This document shows, one piece after another, positions 36,297 through 43,625 of a stretch of DNA of 64,000 nt. This DNA comes from Actinoplanes aureus (GTDB lineage: Bacteria > Actinomycetota > Actinomycetes > Mycobacteriales > Micromonosporaceae), in NCBI RefSeq assembly GCF_015704865.1, contig NZ_JADQTO010000002.1, forward strand, positions 62,001 through 126,000, written 5' to 3'. The first letter of the stretch is position 1. Every line of letters begins with the position of its first letter. The translations under genes were made by a program, and so were the position numbers. Below the pieces are notes generated by a model that saw nothing but the letters and a program-made list of their open reading frames with translations, was not told the DNA's origin and ran no database searches.

Positions 36297-37448
36297 CTAA
36301 CTACCGGCGGCTCCGACTTCCCAGCTGGGCACGGAAACGGCAGCGCCGCCGTCCGGCCCGGCGTACTCCAGCAGAACCAGGGCGATGTCGTCCTCGAGAC
36401 GGCCGTAGACCCAGTCGTGCAGGGCGGTCTCCAGCGACGCCAGCCCGTCCCCGACGGTGCCGTGGCCCAGCAGCCGCCACGCCCGGTCAGCGGTGGGGAA
36501 GAACTCACCCTCCCGGCGAGCCTCACCGAGCCCGTCGGTGAAGAGCAGCAGCCGGTCTCCCGGCTCCAGCCGCTCCACCCGCGCCTTCACCTCGGGCATG
36601 AAACCGAGCGGCGGTGCGGGCGCCGGCGGCTCCAGCGGAATGACCTGGCCACGCCGCAGCAACAGCGGAGCCGGATGTCCACAGTTGACGATCGTCAGCG
36701 TGCCGCCGCGCTCCTCGACCAGCGCCGCGGTCACGAAGTCCTCGTCGCCCACGCTGCGGGCCACCGCACGGTCCAGGTCCGCCACGATCGACTTGATGTC
36801 CGCCCGCTCGTAGGCCACGTGCCGGTACGACCCCAGCACGATGCTCGCCAGCCGGACCGCGTCCAGGCCCTTCCCGCGTACGTCACCGATGATGATCCGG
36901 ACCCCGTACGGCGTGTTCAGCGCCTCGTAGAGGTCCCCGCCGATGTCCGCCGCGGCGGTCGCCGAGATGTACCGCCCGGCCACCGCGAGCGAACCCACCT
37001 GCGGTCCGATCGGCCGCAGCACCGCCTGCTGGGCGACCGAGGCCAGCCGCAGCAGGTCGGCGATCCGGTCGGCCTGCCGCTCCCGGATCGTGGCGCCGGC
37101 CGCCGCCACACCAGTGGCGAGCATGATGCCCATCAGGTTGACCAGCCCGGTCATGTCGTGGTCACCGGCCATACCGACGAAGACGGCCCCGACCACCGTG
37201 GCCAGGACACCGACCACGAGGACCACCTGCCAGGCGGCGAAGACGGCGGCCACGAACGGGACGGTCGCCAGCAGCCCGACGAAGCCCGCCGGGCGCCCGT
37301 CCGCCAGCTCCACCGCGGACACGACCGCGAGCAGCACGAGGGCCGCGCCGAGTCCGGCGCGGTTCCCTGGGCTCAGCGGGCGGCGGCCCGGTGCGAAAGT
37401 AGGCATGGTTGCGGGAACAGCATGCCCGATCGGCCCCAGATCGGGCAT
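36297..37448 (-). CDS. PP2C / SpoIIE-type serine phosphatase with membrane domain
   Basis: 383 aa from the ATG at 37448, with AGGGG ~9 nt upstream; an ATG at 37406 is possible. Four to five hydrophobic segments (~30-120) form a membrane sensor part, followed by a short helical linker (RERQADRIADLLRLASVAQQ). The PPM domain has metal-binding aspartates in DIGGDLYEA, DVRGKGLDAVRLA, NCGHPAPLLL and FTDGLGEAR. Such proteins act on anti-anti-sigma factors in partner-switching. No anti-sigma partner is encoded nearby, so the target is unknown. Confidence 0.88.
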   Translation of the reverse strand: MPDLGPIGHAVPATMPTFAPGRRPLSPGNRAGLGAALVLLAVVSAVELADGRPAGFVGLLATVPFVAAVFAAWQVVLVVGVLATVVGAVFVGMAGDHDMTGLVNLMGIMLATGVAAAGATIRERQADRIADLLRLASVAQQAVLRPIGPQVGSLAVAGRYISATAAADIGGDLYEALNTPYGVRIIIGDVRGKGLDAVRLASIVLGSYRHVAYERADIKSIVADLDRAVARSVGDEDFVTAALVEERGGTLTIVNCGHPAPLLLRRGQVIPLEPPAPAPPLGFMPEVKARVERLEPGDRLLLFTDGLGEARREGEFFPTADRAWRLLGHGTVGDGLASLETALHDWVYGRLEDDIALVLLEYAGPDGGAAVSVPSWEVGAAGS

Positions 37449-37547
37449 CAACTTGACCCCTAGGCTGATCCGAGTCTGTCCACCTGTTAGTTCTGAGGTC
37501 GTTCGGTCGGTCCACGAAGGGCTGCGCCACGGTGACAGGATGTCCCG

Positions 37548-38090
37548 GTGACCCACCATCTCCGTGATCTTCTGCGCGCCGAGTTCCGCTGGACCAACCC
37601 CGGCCCGAACAGCGAATATCTCGTCAGCGACCGCTCCGGATGGTGGCGCGAGCCGAGGATCCTGGACGGGCTCGGCCCGGCGCTGGCGGAATTCTTCCGC
37701 GCCGAGCGGCCGACCGTGGTGGTCGCGCCCGAAGTCACCGGATTTTTGCTGGGCCCGCTAGTGGCCCGGGCGCTCGGGGTGGGCTTCGTGGAGGCGTACC
37801 GGGCCGGGGCACGCCGGCCCATCGCCGAACCGATGATCTGGGCCGAGGTGCCGGCCGACCACCGCGGCGACGTGCAACACCTCGGCGTACGCCAGCGCCT
37901 GATCGGCGACGACGACCGGGTCCTGGTCGTCGACGACTGGGCGTCGACCGGCGCCCAGGCTCGCGGGCTGCGCGACCTGCTGGGCAGCCGGTACCTCGGC
38001 GCCGCGGTGATCGTCGACGAGTGCCCGCCCCCGGTGACCGCCGAGCTGCGGATCAAAAGTCTGCTGACGGGTGCCGACCTTGACCCGTAA
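37548..38090 (+). CDS. Phosphoribosyltransferase-domain protein
   Basis: 180 aa. The PRPP-binding loop is RVLVVDDWASTGAQARG (~124-140), with the two adjacent aspartates and the S/T-G of type I PRTases. The flexible hood lies in PEVTGFLLGPLVARALGVGFVEAYR. The N-terminal ~40 residues (EFRWTNPGPNSEYLVSDRSGWW) are unlike apt, hpt or pyrE. The base specificity cannot be read. It is followed after 9 nt by a kinase-like gene; the two are probably co-expressed. Confidence 0.8.
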   Translation: MTHHLRDLLRAEFRWTNPGPNSEYLVSDRSGWWREPRILDGLGPALAEFFRAERPTVVVAPEVTGFLLGPLVARALGVGFVEAYRAGARRPIAEPMIWAEVPADHRGDVQHLGVRQRLIGDDDRVLVVDDWASTGAQARGLRDLLGSRYLGAAVIVDECPPPVTAELRIKSLLTGADLDP

Positions 38091-38093
38091 GGT
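38088..38093 (+). promoter_or_regulatory. Internal leaderless -10 element (TAAGGT) on a stop codon
   Basis: TAAGGT includes the TAA stop of the PRTase gene, and 6 nt later the GTG of the kinase-like gene begins. It may allow independent leaderless transcription of the second gene. Confidence 0.45.
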
Positions 38094-38099
38094 CGCCCG

Positions 38100-39020
38100 G
38101 TGCGCACCACACTGGACCATGCCGGGCTCGACGAGCCGATCCGGGCCGCCTTCGGCGACCGACCGCTGACCGGGCTGCACCGGCTCAAGGGCGGCACCAG
38201 CAAGGGCGTCTACCGGTTGGCCTTCGCCGGCGGCGGGACCTGCCTGGCCTACCGCTGGCATCCGGACGAGAGCTTCTGGCCGGTGCAGACGGTCCTGACG
38301 GTCGGGCCGCTTGGCGCCGGGACCGGGCGGGCGGTGTTCCTCGACCGGCACGACCGGTTGCGGGCTCTGGGCGTACGCGTCCCGATCGTTTTCGGTCTTG
38401 GAGGCACCGACCTTGCGCTCGTCGAAGACCTCCCGGGCGGCTCGCTGGAGGCTCTGCTCGCGCACGATGCGGCCGCAGGCCGCGAGGCGCTGGCCCGGCT
38501 GCGCGACCAGCTGACCCGCATGCACACGGCGCCGGGCGTGCGCCCGGACCATCCGGAGCCGTGCGAGGAGATCGTCGCCGAGCGCGGCCGGCGAGCCCTG
38601 GCCGAGGCCGCACGGCGCGTTCCGCTCATCTCCGCGGAGCAAGACCGTTTGGGGTACGCGCTACGCACGCGCCTGGCCTCGGTGCGGCCCCGCCGGCGGC
38701 ACGGGTGGGTCCACGGCGAGCTGGGGCCGGACCACGTGCTCATGGACGCCGCCGGCGAACCGGTCCTGATCGACATCGAGGGCGCGATGATCTTCGACGT
38801 GGAGTGGGAGCACGCGTTCCTGGAGCTCCGGTTCGGCGCCGACTACCCGGCCCTGCACACCGTCGAACTCGACCCGGCGAGGATGGCGCTGTACCGGCTG
38901 GTGCAGTACCTGTCCCTGGTCGCCGGGCCGTTGCTGCTGCTCGACGGAGACTTCCCGGACCGCGGCCCGATGTTGCAGATCGCCGAGTGGAACACCGAGC
39001 GAGTCCTCGCCGAGGTGTGA
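38100..39020 (+). CDS. Aminoglycoside-phosphotransferase-like (APH fold) kinase homologue
   Basis: 306 aa. The nucleotide-loop region is RLKGGTSKGVYRLAF with Lys-deficient beta-3 (TCLAYRWHP). The catalytic loop reads HGELGPDHVLMD in place of the usual HGDxxxxN, i.e. the catalytic Asp is Glu and the metal Asn is His. The following IDIEGA corresponds to the DxD/IDWE metal site. So either activity is altered or the protein has another role. It lies 9 nt after the PRTase. Substrate unknown. Confidence 0.75.
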   Translation: MRTTLDHAGLDEPIRAAFGDRPLTGLHRLKGGTSKGVYRLAFAGGGTCLAYRWHPDESFWPVQTVLTVGPLGAGTGRAVFLDRHDRLRALGVRVPIVFGLGGTDLALVEDLPGGSLEALLAHDAAAGREALARLRDQLTRMHTAPGVRPDHPEPCEEIVAERGRRALAEAARRVPLISAEQDRLGYALRTRLASVRPRRRHGWVHGELGPDHVLMDAAGEPVLIDIEGAMIFDVEWEHAFLELRFGADYPALHTVELDPARMALYRLVQYLSLVAGPLLLLDGDFPDRGPMLQIAEWNTERVLAEV

Positions 39021-39311
39021 TCAGTTACGGACGCGCTGGTAACCGGCCAGGGCGCCGCGAGTGGGCTGCCAGCCGGTGGCCGTGTAGCTGGCCAGGCCGC
39101 GCTGCACATACGGATCCTGGGCGATCAGCTCCCGGGCCTCGGCCTCGGTGTCGACGTCGAGCAGGATGACACCGCCGAGGGGTGGGTCCTGGCGGCCGGC
39201 GGTGACCGAGAAGCCGCGCTTCTCCAGGTCGGCCACGAAGTTCAGGTGGTCCTCGCGGGCCGCGTCGACCTCGTCGAGGGGCTTCAGGTACTTCGAAATC
39301 ATCAGATACAC
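39021..39311 (-). CDS. YciI-family protein
   Basis: 96 aa from a GTG at 39311. Ferredoxin-like YCII fold: MISKYLKPLDEVDAAREDHLNFV (in parts), DLEKRGFSVTAGRQDPPLGGVILLD and EAEARELIAQDPYVQRGLASY. The His of REDH and the Asp of AQDP are the conserved polar pair. YciI proteins are dimeric putative hydrolases or binding proteins without a settled function. TACGAT precedes the start by 6 nt, so it seems leaderless. It converges with the kinase-like gene, whose stop codon abuts. Confidence 0.88.
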   Translation of the reverse strand: MYLMISKYLKPLDEVDAAREDHLNFVADLEKRGFSVTAGRQDPPLGGVILLDVDTEAEARELIAQDPYVQRGLASYTATGWQPTRGALAGYQRVRN

Positions 39312-39317
39312 GCCGTC

Positions 39318-39323
39318 ATCGTA
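39318..39323 (-). promoter_or_regulatory. Leaderless -10 element (TACGAT) of the YciI gene
   Basis: Read on the minus strand, TACGAT is followed by GACGGC and then the GTG start at 39311. Confidence 0.5.
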
Positions 39324-39443
39324 GATCTGGGCGGCTGTATTGCGGCTCTTCGCTTAGCTGCGGACCTGCCCGGCTGTTTCGCGGCTCCTTGCTCAACCCG
39401 CGCCTGCCCGGTCGTTTCGCGGCTCCTCGCACAACTCCGGGCC

Positions 39444-39551
39444 CCGCCGCCTCGCGGTCCCTCGCCTACCCCGCCGCCTCGCGGCCCCTCGCCTACCCCG
39501 CCGCCTCGCGGCCCCTCGCCTACCCCGCGCCTTGCGGCCCCCTCGCCCAAC
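39444..39551. repeat. 27-bp tandem repeat array, non-coding
   Basis: Four head-to-tail copies of a 27-bp unit (39444-39470, 39471-39497, 39498-39524 and a degenerate 39525-39551); the second and third are identical. Just upstream (39365-39440) a second family with a 38-bp period (CCTGCCCGGCTGTTTCGCGG type) is present. The region between the YciI and YcxB-like genes (39324-39777) has no convincing gene. Confidence 0.85.
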
Positions 39552-39777
39552 CCCCGGGCCTGCCCGTCCATCCCGGCTCTATTCTTCGCCCGCCGGCCAG
39601 CTCTTGGCCGGCTTCAGCCGGTCCCGCCTGGCGTGCCGATCATGGCAGGTGAGCGGTGTTTCGCCCGATCGGGTGATGACGCGGTCCTCCGGAAGCGGCG
39701 CCGATCACGGCTTTGGTCAGAGGGTGCCGAGGATGAGCCAACCGTCCAGCCGGTGCCGATTTGTCCCGGGCAAAAGC

Positions 39778-39783
39778 TACCTT
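39778..39783 (+). promoter_or_regulatory. Leaderless -10 element (TACCTT) of the YcxB-like gene
   Basis: TACCTT, 6 nt spacer, then the GTG at 39790. It decides the start against longer readings that begin inside the repeats. Confidence 0.55.
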
Positions 39784-39789
39784 TCACCC

Positions 39790-40266
39790 GTGCAGATCCA
39801 GATCACCGCAGCCCCTGACCCGGCCCTGATCGCGGCCGCGGTCCGCCACGGCCTGCGCCGGCCGGTCCTGTTGGCCCGCTGTGCCGGCTGGGCGCTCCTG
39901 CTCGGGGCCCTGGTGATCCAATTCGGCACGGGACGCCTGAGCGTCTTCCTGGTGGCCGGCGGCGCCGCACTCGGCGTACTGATTCCGATGTTCTTGCTCA
40001 ACCACCATGCCCGGCGCGTGATGCGCGCCGGCCGGACTACCACCTACGAGCTCAGCGAAAGCGGCGTGGCCAGCTCAAACGCGGAGAGCCGCCACTCGTA
40101 CGCCTGGCGCGCCTTCCGTTCGGTGGAGGAACTCTCCGGACAGCTCCTGTTCCGGTTGGGCAGCACCCGTTTCTTGCCGGTACCGACGGCTGGGCTGAGC
40201 CCCGCCCAGATCGACCAGGTGCTCGGTGCGGCCTCCGCGAGCGGCGTGCAAGTCCAGCGCCGTTGA
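39790..40266 (+). CDS. YcxB-like membrane protein
   Basis: 158 aa from the GTG at 39790. A short N-terminal stretch is followed by two adjacent TM helices (~25-70, LLARCAGWALLLGALVIQF and LSVFLVAGGAALGVLIPMF). The C-terminal cytoplasmic domain (~80-150) has YELSESGVASSNAESRHSYAWRAF (in parts) and FRLGSTRFLPVPTAGLS, typical of the YcxB-like/PH-type domain. Function unknown. Convergent with dcd. Confidence 0.75.
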   Translation: MQIQITAAPDPALIAAAVRHGLRRPVLLARCAGWALLLGALVIQFGTGRLSVFLVAGGAALGVLIPMFLLNHHARRVMRAGRTTTYELSESGVASSNAESRHSYAWRAFRSVEELSGQLLFRLGSTRFLPVPTAGLSPAQIDQVLGAASASGVQVQRR

Positions 40267-40364
40267 CCTCATCCGAGGCGACCGGAGCGCACCTGCCCGC
40301 GTGCCCCCCGTGTGCGCGCCCGGCGTCGCTTACCTCATCCGTAGGCCACCGGATCGCACCCTGC
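40267..40364. repeat. Imperfect direct repeat between YcxB-like gene and dcd
   Basis: ACCTCATCCGAGGCGACCGG (from ~40268) and ACCTCATCCGTAGGCCACCGG-like sequence (from ~40333) share most positions, including the following GCACC. Two copies ~65 bp apart in a 130-bp gap between convergent genes. Confidence 0.6.
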
Positions 40365-40396
40365 TCAGCGGGCTCGCGCGTCCGGCGTGGCTGAGG

Positions 40397-40975
40397 TCAG
40401 CGGGTCGGCCAGGTGCGGAAATTCTGCGCGGATCGGCTCGCCGTCGGGCCGCGCTGGCCCTGATAGCGCGAACCGTAGACGGTCGAGCCGTAGGGATGCT
40501 CCGCCGGGCTGGACAGCCGGAAGATGCAAAGCTGGCCGATCTTCATCCCCGGCCAGAGCTTGATCGGCAGATTCGCCACATTGGAGAGCTCCAGCGTGAC
40601 GTGGCCGGAGAACCCCGGGTCGATGAAGCCCGCGGTGGAGTGCGTCAGCAGCCCGAGCCGGCCCAGGCTGCTCTTGCCCTCCAGCCGGGCAGCGAGCCCC
40701 TGACCGAGGCTGATCACCTCGAGCGTCGACGCGAGCACGAACTCGCCCGGGTGCAGCACGAACGGCTGACCATCCTCCACCTCGACCTCGGCAGTCAGGT
40801 CATCCTGCTGCTCGGCCGGGTCGATGTGGGTGTACAGATGGTTGTTGAACACCCGGAAGAAGCGGTCCAGCCGTACGTCGATGCTGGACGGCTGCATGAG
40901 CGTCGGCTCGAACGGCTCCAGCGAGAGATCGCCCGACTTGATCTCGGAGACCAGGTCACGGTCGGAGAGCAGCAT
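40397..40975 (-). CDS. dcd: dCTP deaminase, probably bifunctional dCTP deaminase-dUTPase
   Basis: 192 aa from the ATG at 40975. It has the trimeric dUTPase-fold motifs [54 protein letters not shown] (in parts), [12 protein letters not shown] and the C-terminal loop [12 protein letters not shown]. The HSTAGFID segment resembles the Mycobacterium tuberculosis enzyme, which carries out both steps dCTP to dUTP to dUMP; bifunctionality is inferred. TATGGT stands 6 nt before the ATG (leaderless). A LexA-type box lies 48 bp upstream, shared with the divergent PNPOx gene. Confidence 0.95.
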   Translation of the reverse strand: MLLSDRDLVSEIKSGDLSLEPFEPTLMQPSSIDVRLDRFFRVFNNHLYTHIDPAEQQDDLTAEVEVEDGQPFVLHPGEFVLASTLEVISLGQGLAARLEGKSSLGRLGLLTHSTAGFIDPGFSGHVTLELSNVANLPIKLWPGMKIGQLCIFRLSSPAEHPYGSTVYGSRYQGQRGPTASRSAQNFRTWPTR

Positions 40976-40981
40976 CGCAAC

Positions 40982-40987
40982 ACCATA
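40982..40987 (-). promoter_or_regulatory. Leaderless -10 element (TATGGT) of dcd
   Basis: On the minus strand TATGGT is followed by GTTGCG and the ATG at 40975; there is no ribosome site. Confidence 0.55.
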
Positions 40988-41022
40988 CCGACCTGCCCGA
41001 ATCGGCGTGTTCGGTGGCCGTG

Positions 41023-41038
41023 TCGAACGTATGTTCGA
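41023..41038. promoter_or_regulatory. LexA-type SOS box
   Basis: TCGAAC-GTAT-GTTCGA, a perfect 6-bp palindrome that fits the actinobacterial SOS box TCGAAC-N4-GTTCGA. It ends one base before the -10 element of the PNPOx gene and 12 bp before that ATG, a position suited to repression. Confidence 0.85.
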
Positions 41039-41044
41039 TAGAAT
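41039..41044 (+). promoter_or_regulatory. Leaderless -10 element (TAGAAT) next to the SOS box
   Basis: TAGAAT, spacer GCACCC, then ATG at 41051. The SOS box abuts it on the upstream side. Confidence 0.65.
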
Positions 41045-41050
41045 GCACCC

Positions 41051-41557
41051 ATGGCTTCCTGGTCCGATTTCGCCGCCGCCGAGCCGATGCTCGCCGCCGG
41101 CATCCGTGCGCTCCTCCAGCAGTACGGCCCCGGCATGGGTTACCTGGCGACCATCCGCCCCGACGGCGGCCCGCGCGTCCACCCGGTCTCCCCGGTCTTC
41201 ACCGACGATGGCCTCTACTGCTTCATCGTCGACTCACCGAAACGCCGCGACCTGGACCGCGACGGGCGGTACGCATTGCATTCGTACCCACCGGAGGACA
41301 ACGACGACGAGGCCTGCCTGACCGGCCACGCCCAGCCCGTCCACGACCCGCTGACCATCACCCGCCTGGCCGGCGCCCTGCACGCCTCACCCGACGTCGA
41401 CTGGCGACTTTACGAGCTCACCATCGAAACCGCGATGCTCCGCCACCACGGCCCAGCCGGCGCTCTCCCGCTAGCCGCCACTCCCTTCACCCCGGCGTTC
41501 GCGCAGACTTGGCGCGCCCCAAGCAACTTACGGCGGACCCTCGCAGTCGCCGGCTGA
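41051..41557 (+). CDS. Pyridoxamine 5'-phosphate oxidase-like flavin/F420 protein
   Basis: 168 aa. Split-barrel PNPOx fold: [23 protein letters not shown] at ~28-50 (in parts), [26 protein letters not shown] and the C-terminal helix. The protein probably binds FMN or F420, but the substrate cannot be read; it may be a general-stress or detoxification protein. The ATG is leaderless and controlled by the adjoining LexA-type box. It ends 56 bp before tRNA-Gly. Confidence 0.85.
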   Translation: MASWSDFAAAEPMLAAGIRALLQQYGPGMGYLATIRPDGGPRVHPVSPVFTDDGLYCFIVDSPKRRDLDRDGRYALHSYPPEDNDDEACLTGHAQPVHDPLTITRLAGALHASPDVDWRLYELTIETAMLRHHGPAGALPLAATPFTPAFAQTWRAPSNLRRTLAVAG

Positions 41558-41613
41558 AGACGGCGGGGCGGTCCCGCCACCACACCGGATAATCAGGTAC
41601 AGTGGGGCCGCTT

Positions 41614-41687
41614 GCGGGTGTAGTTCAATGGCAGAACATCAGCTTCCCAAGCTGACAGTGCGGGTTCGATTCCCGTCACCCGCTCCA
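41614..41687 (+). tRNA. tRNA-Gly (anticodon CCC)
   Basis: 74 nt with a complete cloverleaf: acceptor GCGGGTG/CACCCGC, D-arm GTTC...GAAC, anticodon arm TCAGC-TTCCCAA-GCTGA (anticodon CCC at loop positions 34-36), a T-arm with TTCGATT loop, and an encoded CCA end. Reads GGG codons. tRNA-Gly genes are common attachment sites of integrative elements; see the remnant just downstream. Confidence 0.97.
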
Positions 41688-41692
41688 CAGAC

Positions 41693-41732
41693 GGAAGCCC
41701 TGGTCAGGACCGATGGTCCCGCCAGGGCTTCC
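41693..41732 (+). terminator. Terminator downstream of tRNA-Gly
   Basis: Stem GGAAGCCCTGG / CCAGGGCTTCC (11 bp) enclosing a nested GGACC/GGTCC hairpin; 5 nt after the tRNA end, followed by ATATTGCT. Confidence 0.85.
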
Positions 41733-41778
41733 ATATTGCTAGGTCATGCTGAAACAGGAATGGGCCATTAACGGGCCA

Positions 41779-41905
41779 TTAGCTCGCCTTGGCGGCCGGT
41801 CCGTCGCCATCGCCGGCCATCTTCGGCTTGCGCTTGCTCGGCTTGCGCCGGAGCGCCTTGACCGCCGCATCCATCGCGTCGGCGATCCCCGGTCTGCCTC
41901 CCGTC
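41779..41905 (-). pseudogene. Probable 3' remnant of a tyrosine integrase
   Basis: On the minus strand an open frame ending at the TAA at 41779 reads ...IADAMDAAVKALRRKPSK and continues with a Lys/Ala-rich tail. This looks like the C-terminal end of phage/AICE-type integrases, which are normally encoded next to a tRNA and read towards it. The rest of the gene is missing; the TetR stop at 41917 lies directly upstream. Identification rests on tail character and position only. Confidence 0.45.
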
Positions 41906-41916
41906 GGTGAGCGTCG

Positions 41917-42591
41917 CTATGCGGAGGCTCTTAGGGGCTCGAGGGCGCCCAGGATGAGGCCGAGGCCGAAGATGAACTCCTCTGCCGGGTCGTAGCCGGC
42001 AGCGACGAGCGCCGCGGCGGACTCGTTGAGGTAGGGGAACTCGTCAGGAGGAAGCTGGGGCAGGTAGACGTCCTCGGTCATGTTCGCGAGCTCGTCGGCG
42101 GTGTCGAACGGCAGGCTGGCTTCCTGCAGGGCGAAACCGTAGACGTAGCTGTCGAGCAGCCAGTTGGCGTGCGTCGCCATCAGGACCGAGAAGCCGGCCC
42201 CCCGCAGGCAGGCGGTGACCGCTTCGCGGTGGCGGAGGTTCGCGGGCCCAGGCGATGTGCGTGACTCCATCAGGCTGATCGCCCACGGGTGGCGTGCGAG
42301 AACCTGTCGGGTGGATGCCGCCCGCCGTCGCATCGCCGACTGCCAGTCGGTCTCTGCGGGTGGGAGCTCGATCTCCTCGAACACGATGTCGATCATGGCG
42401 TCCAGCAGCTCCTCCTTGTTCGCCACGTAGTAGTAGAGCGACATCGCGCCCGCGCCGAGCGCGCCGGCCAGCCGGCGCATGCTCAGCCCGTGGACCCCCT
42501 CGCGGTCGGCGATCCGGATGGCCTCCATTACCACCCGTTGCTTGCTCAGCCCCGCGTCTGGCGCGACCTGGCGTTTTTTCTTCCCGGACAC
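41917..42591 (-). CDS. TetR-family regulator (TetR_C-type)
   Basis: 224 aa from the GTG at 42591, with GAGGAG 4-5 nt before it; a GTG four codons upstream is less well placed. The HTH is in GLSKQRVVMEAIRIADREGVHGLSMRRLAGALGAGAMSLYYYVANKEELLDAM (split, ~15-65). The C-terminal half has the layout of tetracycline-repressor-like C-terminal domains (HPWAISLMESR, GFALQEASLPFD). It is divergent from a membrane-protein gene, with a palindromic operator between them, so it most likely represses both. Confidence 0.9.
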   Translation of the reverse strand: MSGKKKRQVAPDAGLSKQRVVMEAIRIADREGVHGLSMRRLAGALGAGAMSLYYYVANKEELLDAMIDIVFEEIELPPAETDWQSAMRRRAASTRQVLARHPWAISLMESRTSPGPANLRHREAVTACLRGAGFSVLMATHANWLLDSYVYGFALQEASLPFDTADELANMTEDVYLPQLPPDEFPYLNESAAALVAAGYDPAEEFIFGLGLILGALEPLRASA

Positions 42592-42639
42592 GGGTCTCCT
42601 CACTCGCTCGAACGGCTTGACGATCGTCGAGCGTACGGT

Positions 42640-42658
42640 CGTCGTACAGTGTACGACG
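42640..42658. promoter_or_regulatory. Palindromic TetR operator
   Basis: CGTCGTACA-G-TGTACGACG, a perfect 9-bp inverted repeat in the intergenic region of the TetR gene and the membrane-protein gene. Further cgtac motifs extend on both sides (42632-42670), suggesting room for two dimers. Confidence 0.8.
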
Positions 42659-42736
42659 TACGGTGTACGAATCAGCGAAAACCCCGAACCCGCTCGACAA
42701 CCCGCCGGTCATCCGACCGTAACGAAGGAGTAAGAG

Positions 42737-43432
42737 ATGAGATCACCGAAGAAGACCGCCACCACGCCAGCCCGCAGTTCGTTCGTTCGAGGCCGGCTCG
42801 TCGGTGCCGCGGCGATCGCGTTCGCGGTGTTGGTGGTGATCGAGAACGTGTTGTTTGCGGTAACGGGCGCGCTGCCCTACGACGCTCCGATCGAGGACGT
42901 GCTGGCCTACTACGCGGCCAACCGCGACGCGGTCGCGATCGTGTCCGGTCTGGTAGCCCTGTACCTGCCGCTGCTGCTCGTGTTCGTGACGGGCCTGCAC
43001 GGCCTCGTGGAGCGGCGCGGCGGAGCGGGCACCGACTGGTCACGCCTCGCCTTGGCCGCTGGCGCGACGCTGTCGGCCATCTTCGTGCTTGTCAACGTCC
43101 TGCAGATCGGGCTCGCGCTCTCCGCCAGCGGGCTCGCCGAGCCGACGCCCGCGTTCGGGCTCGTCTGGCAGATTCACGCAGCGGCGTTCGCGCTGGCGCT
43201 GCCGATGCTCGGCACCACCTGCATCGGCTCGGCCCTCGCCGCGCACGCGAGCGGGTTGACTCCGGCTTGGCAGCGCCTGCTGGGCATGGTGGGCGGGAGC
43301 CTGCTGCTCGCTGCGGGGCTGGGCAACCTCGCGATCGCCGACGGCTCGCCGCTGATCTTCGTCGGGCTCCTAGGGTTCGCCGCCTGGCTCGTCTGGCTGC
43401 TCGCGACGGGCGTGCGCCTCATCCGGTCGTGA
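42737..43432 (+). CDS. Six-TM membrane protein under TetR control
   Basis: 231 aa; GAAGGAG precedes the ATG. About six hydrophobic segments, short loops, and an amphipathic loop after TM1 (GALPYDAPIEDVLAYYAANRDA) that is often seen in uncharacterised actinobacterial membrane proteins. No transporter signature. It may act in export or membrane defence together with the TetR sensor; the ligand is unknown. Confidence 0.8.
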   Translation: MRSPKKTATTPARSSFVRGRLVGAAAIAFAVLVVIENVLFAVTGALPYDAPIEDVLAYYAANRDAVAIVSGLVALYLPLLLVFVTGLHGLVERRGGAGTDWSRLALAAGATLSAIFVLVNVLQIGLALSASGLAEPTPAFGLVWQIHAAAFALALPMLGTTCIGSALAAHASGLTPAWQRLLGMVGGSLLLAAGLGNLAIADGSPLIFVGLLGFAAWLVWLLATGVRLIRS

Positions 43433-43625
43433 CCGAGATGAGGCGGCGCCGAGGTCGCGCACGCGGGGCGAGGATTCCGTGGAGGGCCGCCCGGGGATGG
43501 CAGCCACAGCCTCGATCGGGACCACCCGTGCGTATGCACGTCCAGACCTGCCGCCACGCCGGCGGACGGACCGCTCCTCTCAAAAGAAGAGCCACGTGAC
43601 CTCAACCGCTCCGAGAACCACCCAC
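43433..43625. other. Intergenic region inside the tRNA-Gly island
   Basis: 193 bp between converging genes. No ORF, hairpin or repeat that I could support. Confidence 0.3.

Noticed and set aside
39302-39571. Minus-strand ORF rich in GEGPRGGGV over the 27-bp repeats
   Set aside because: No ribosome site; the composition only reflects the repeats.
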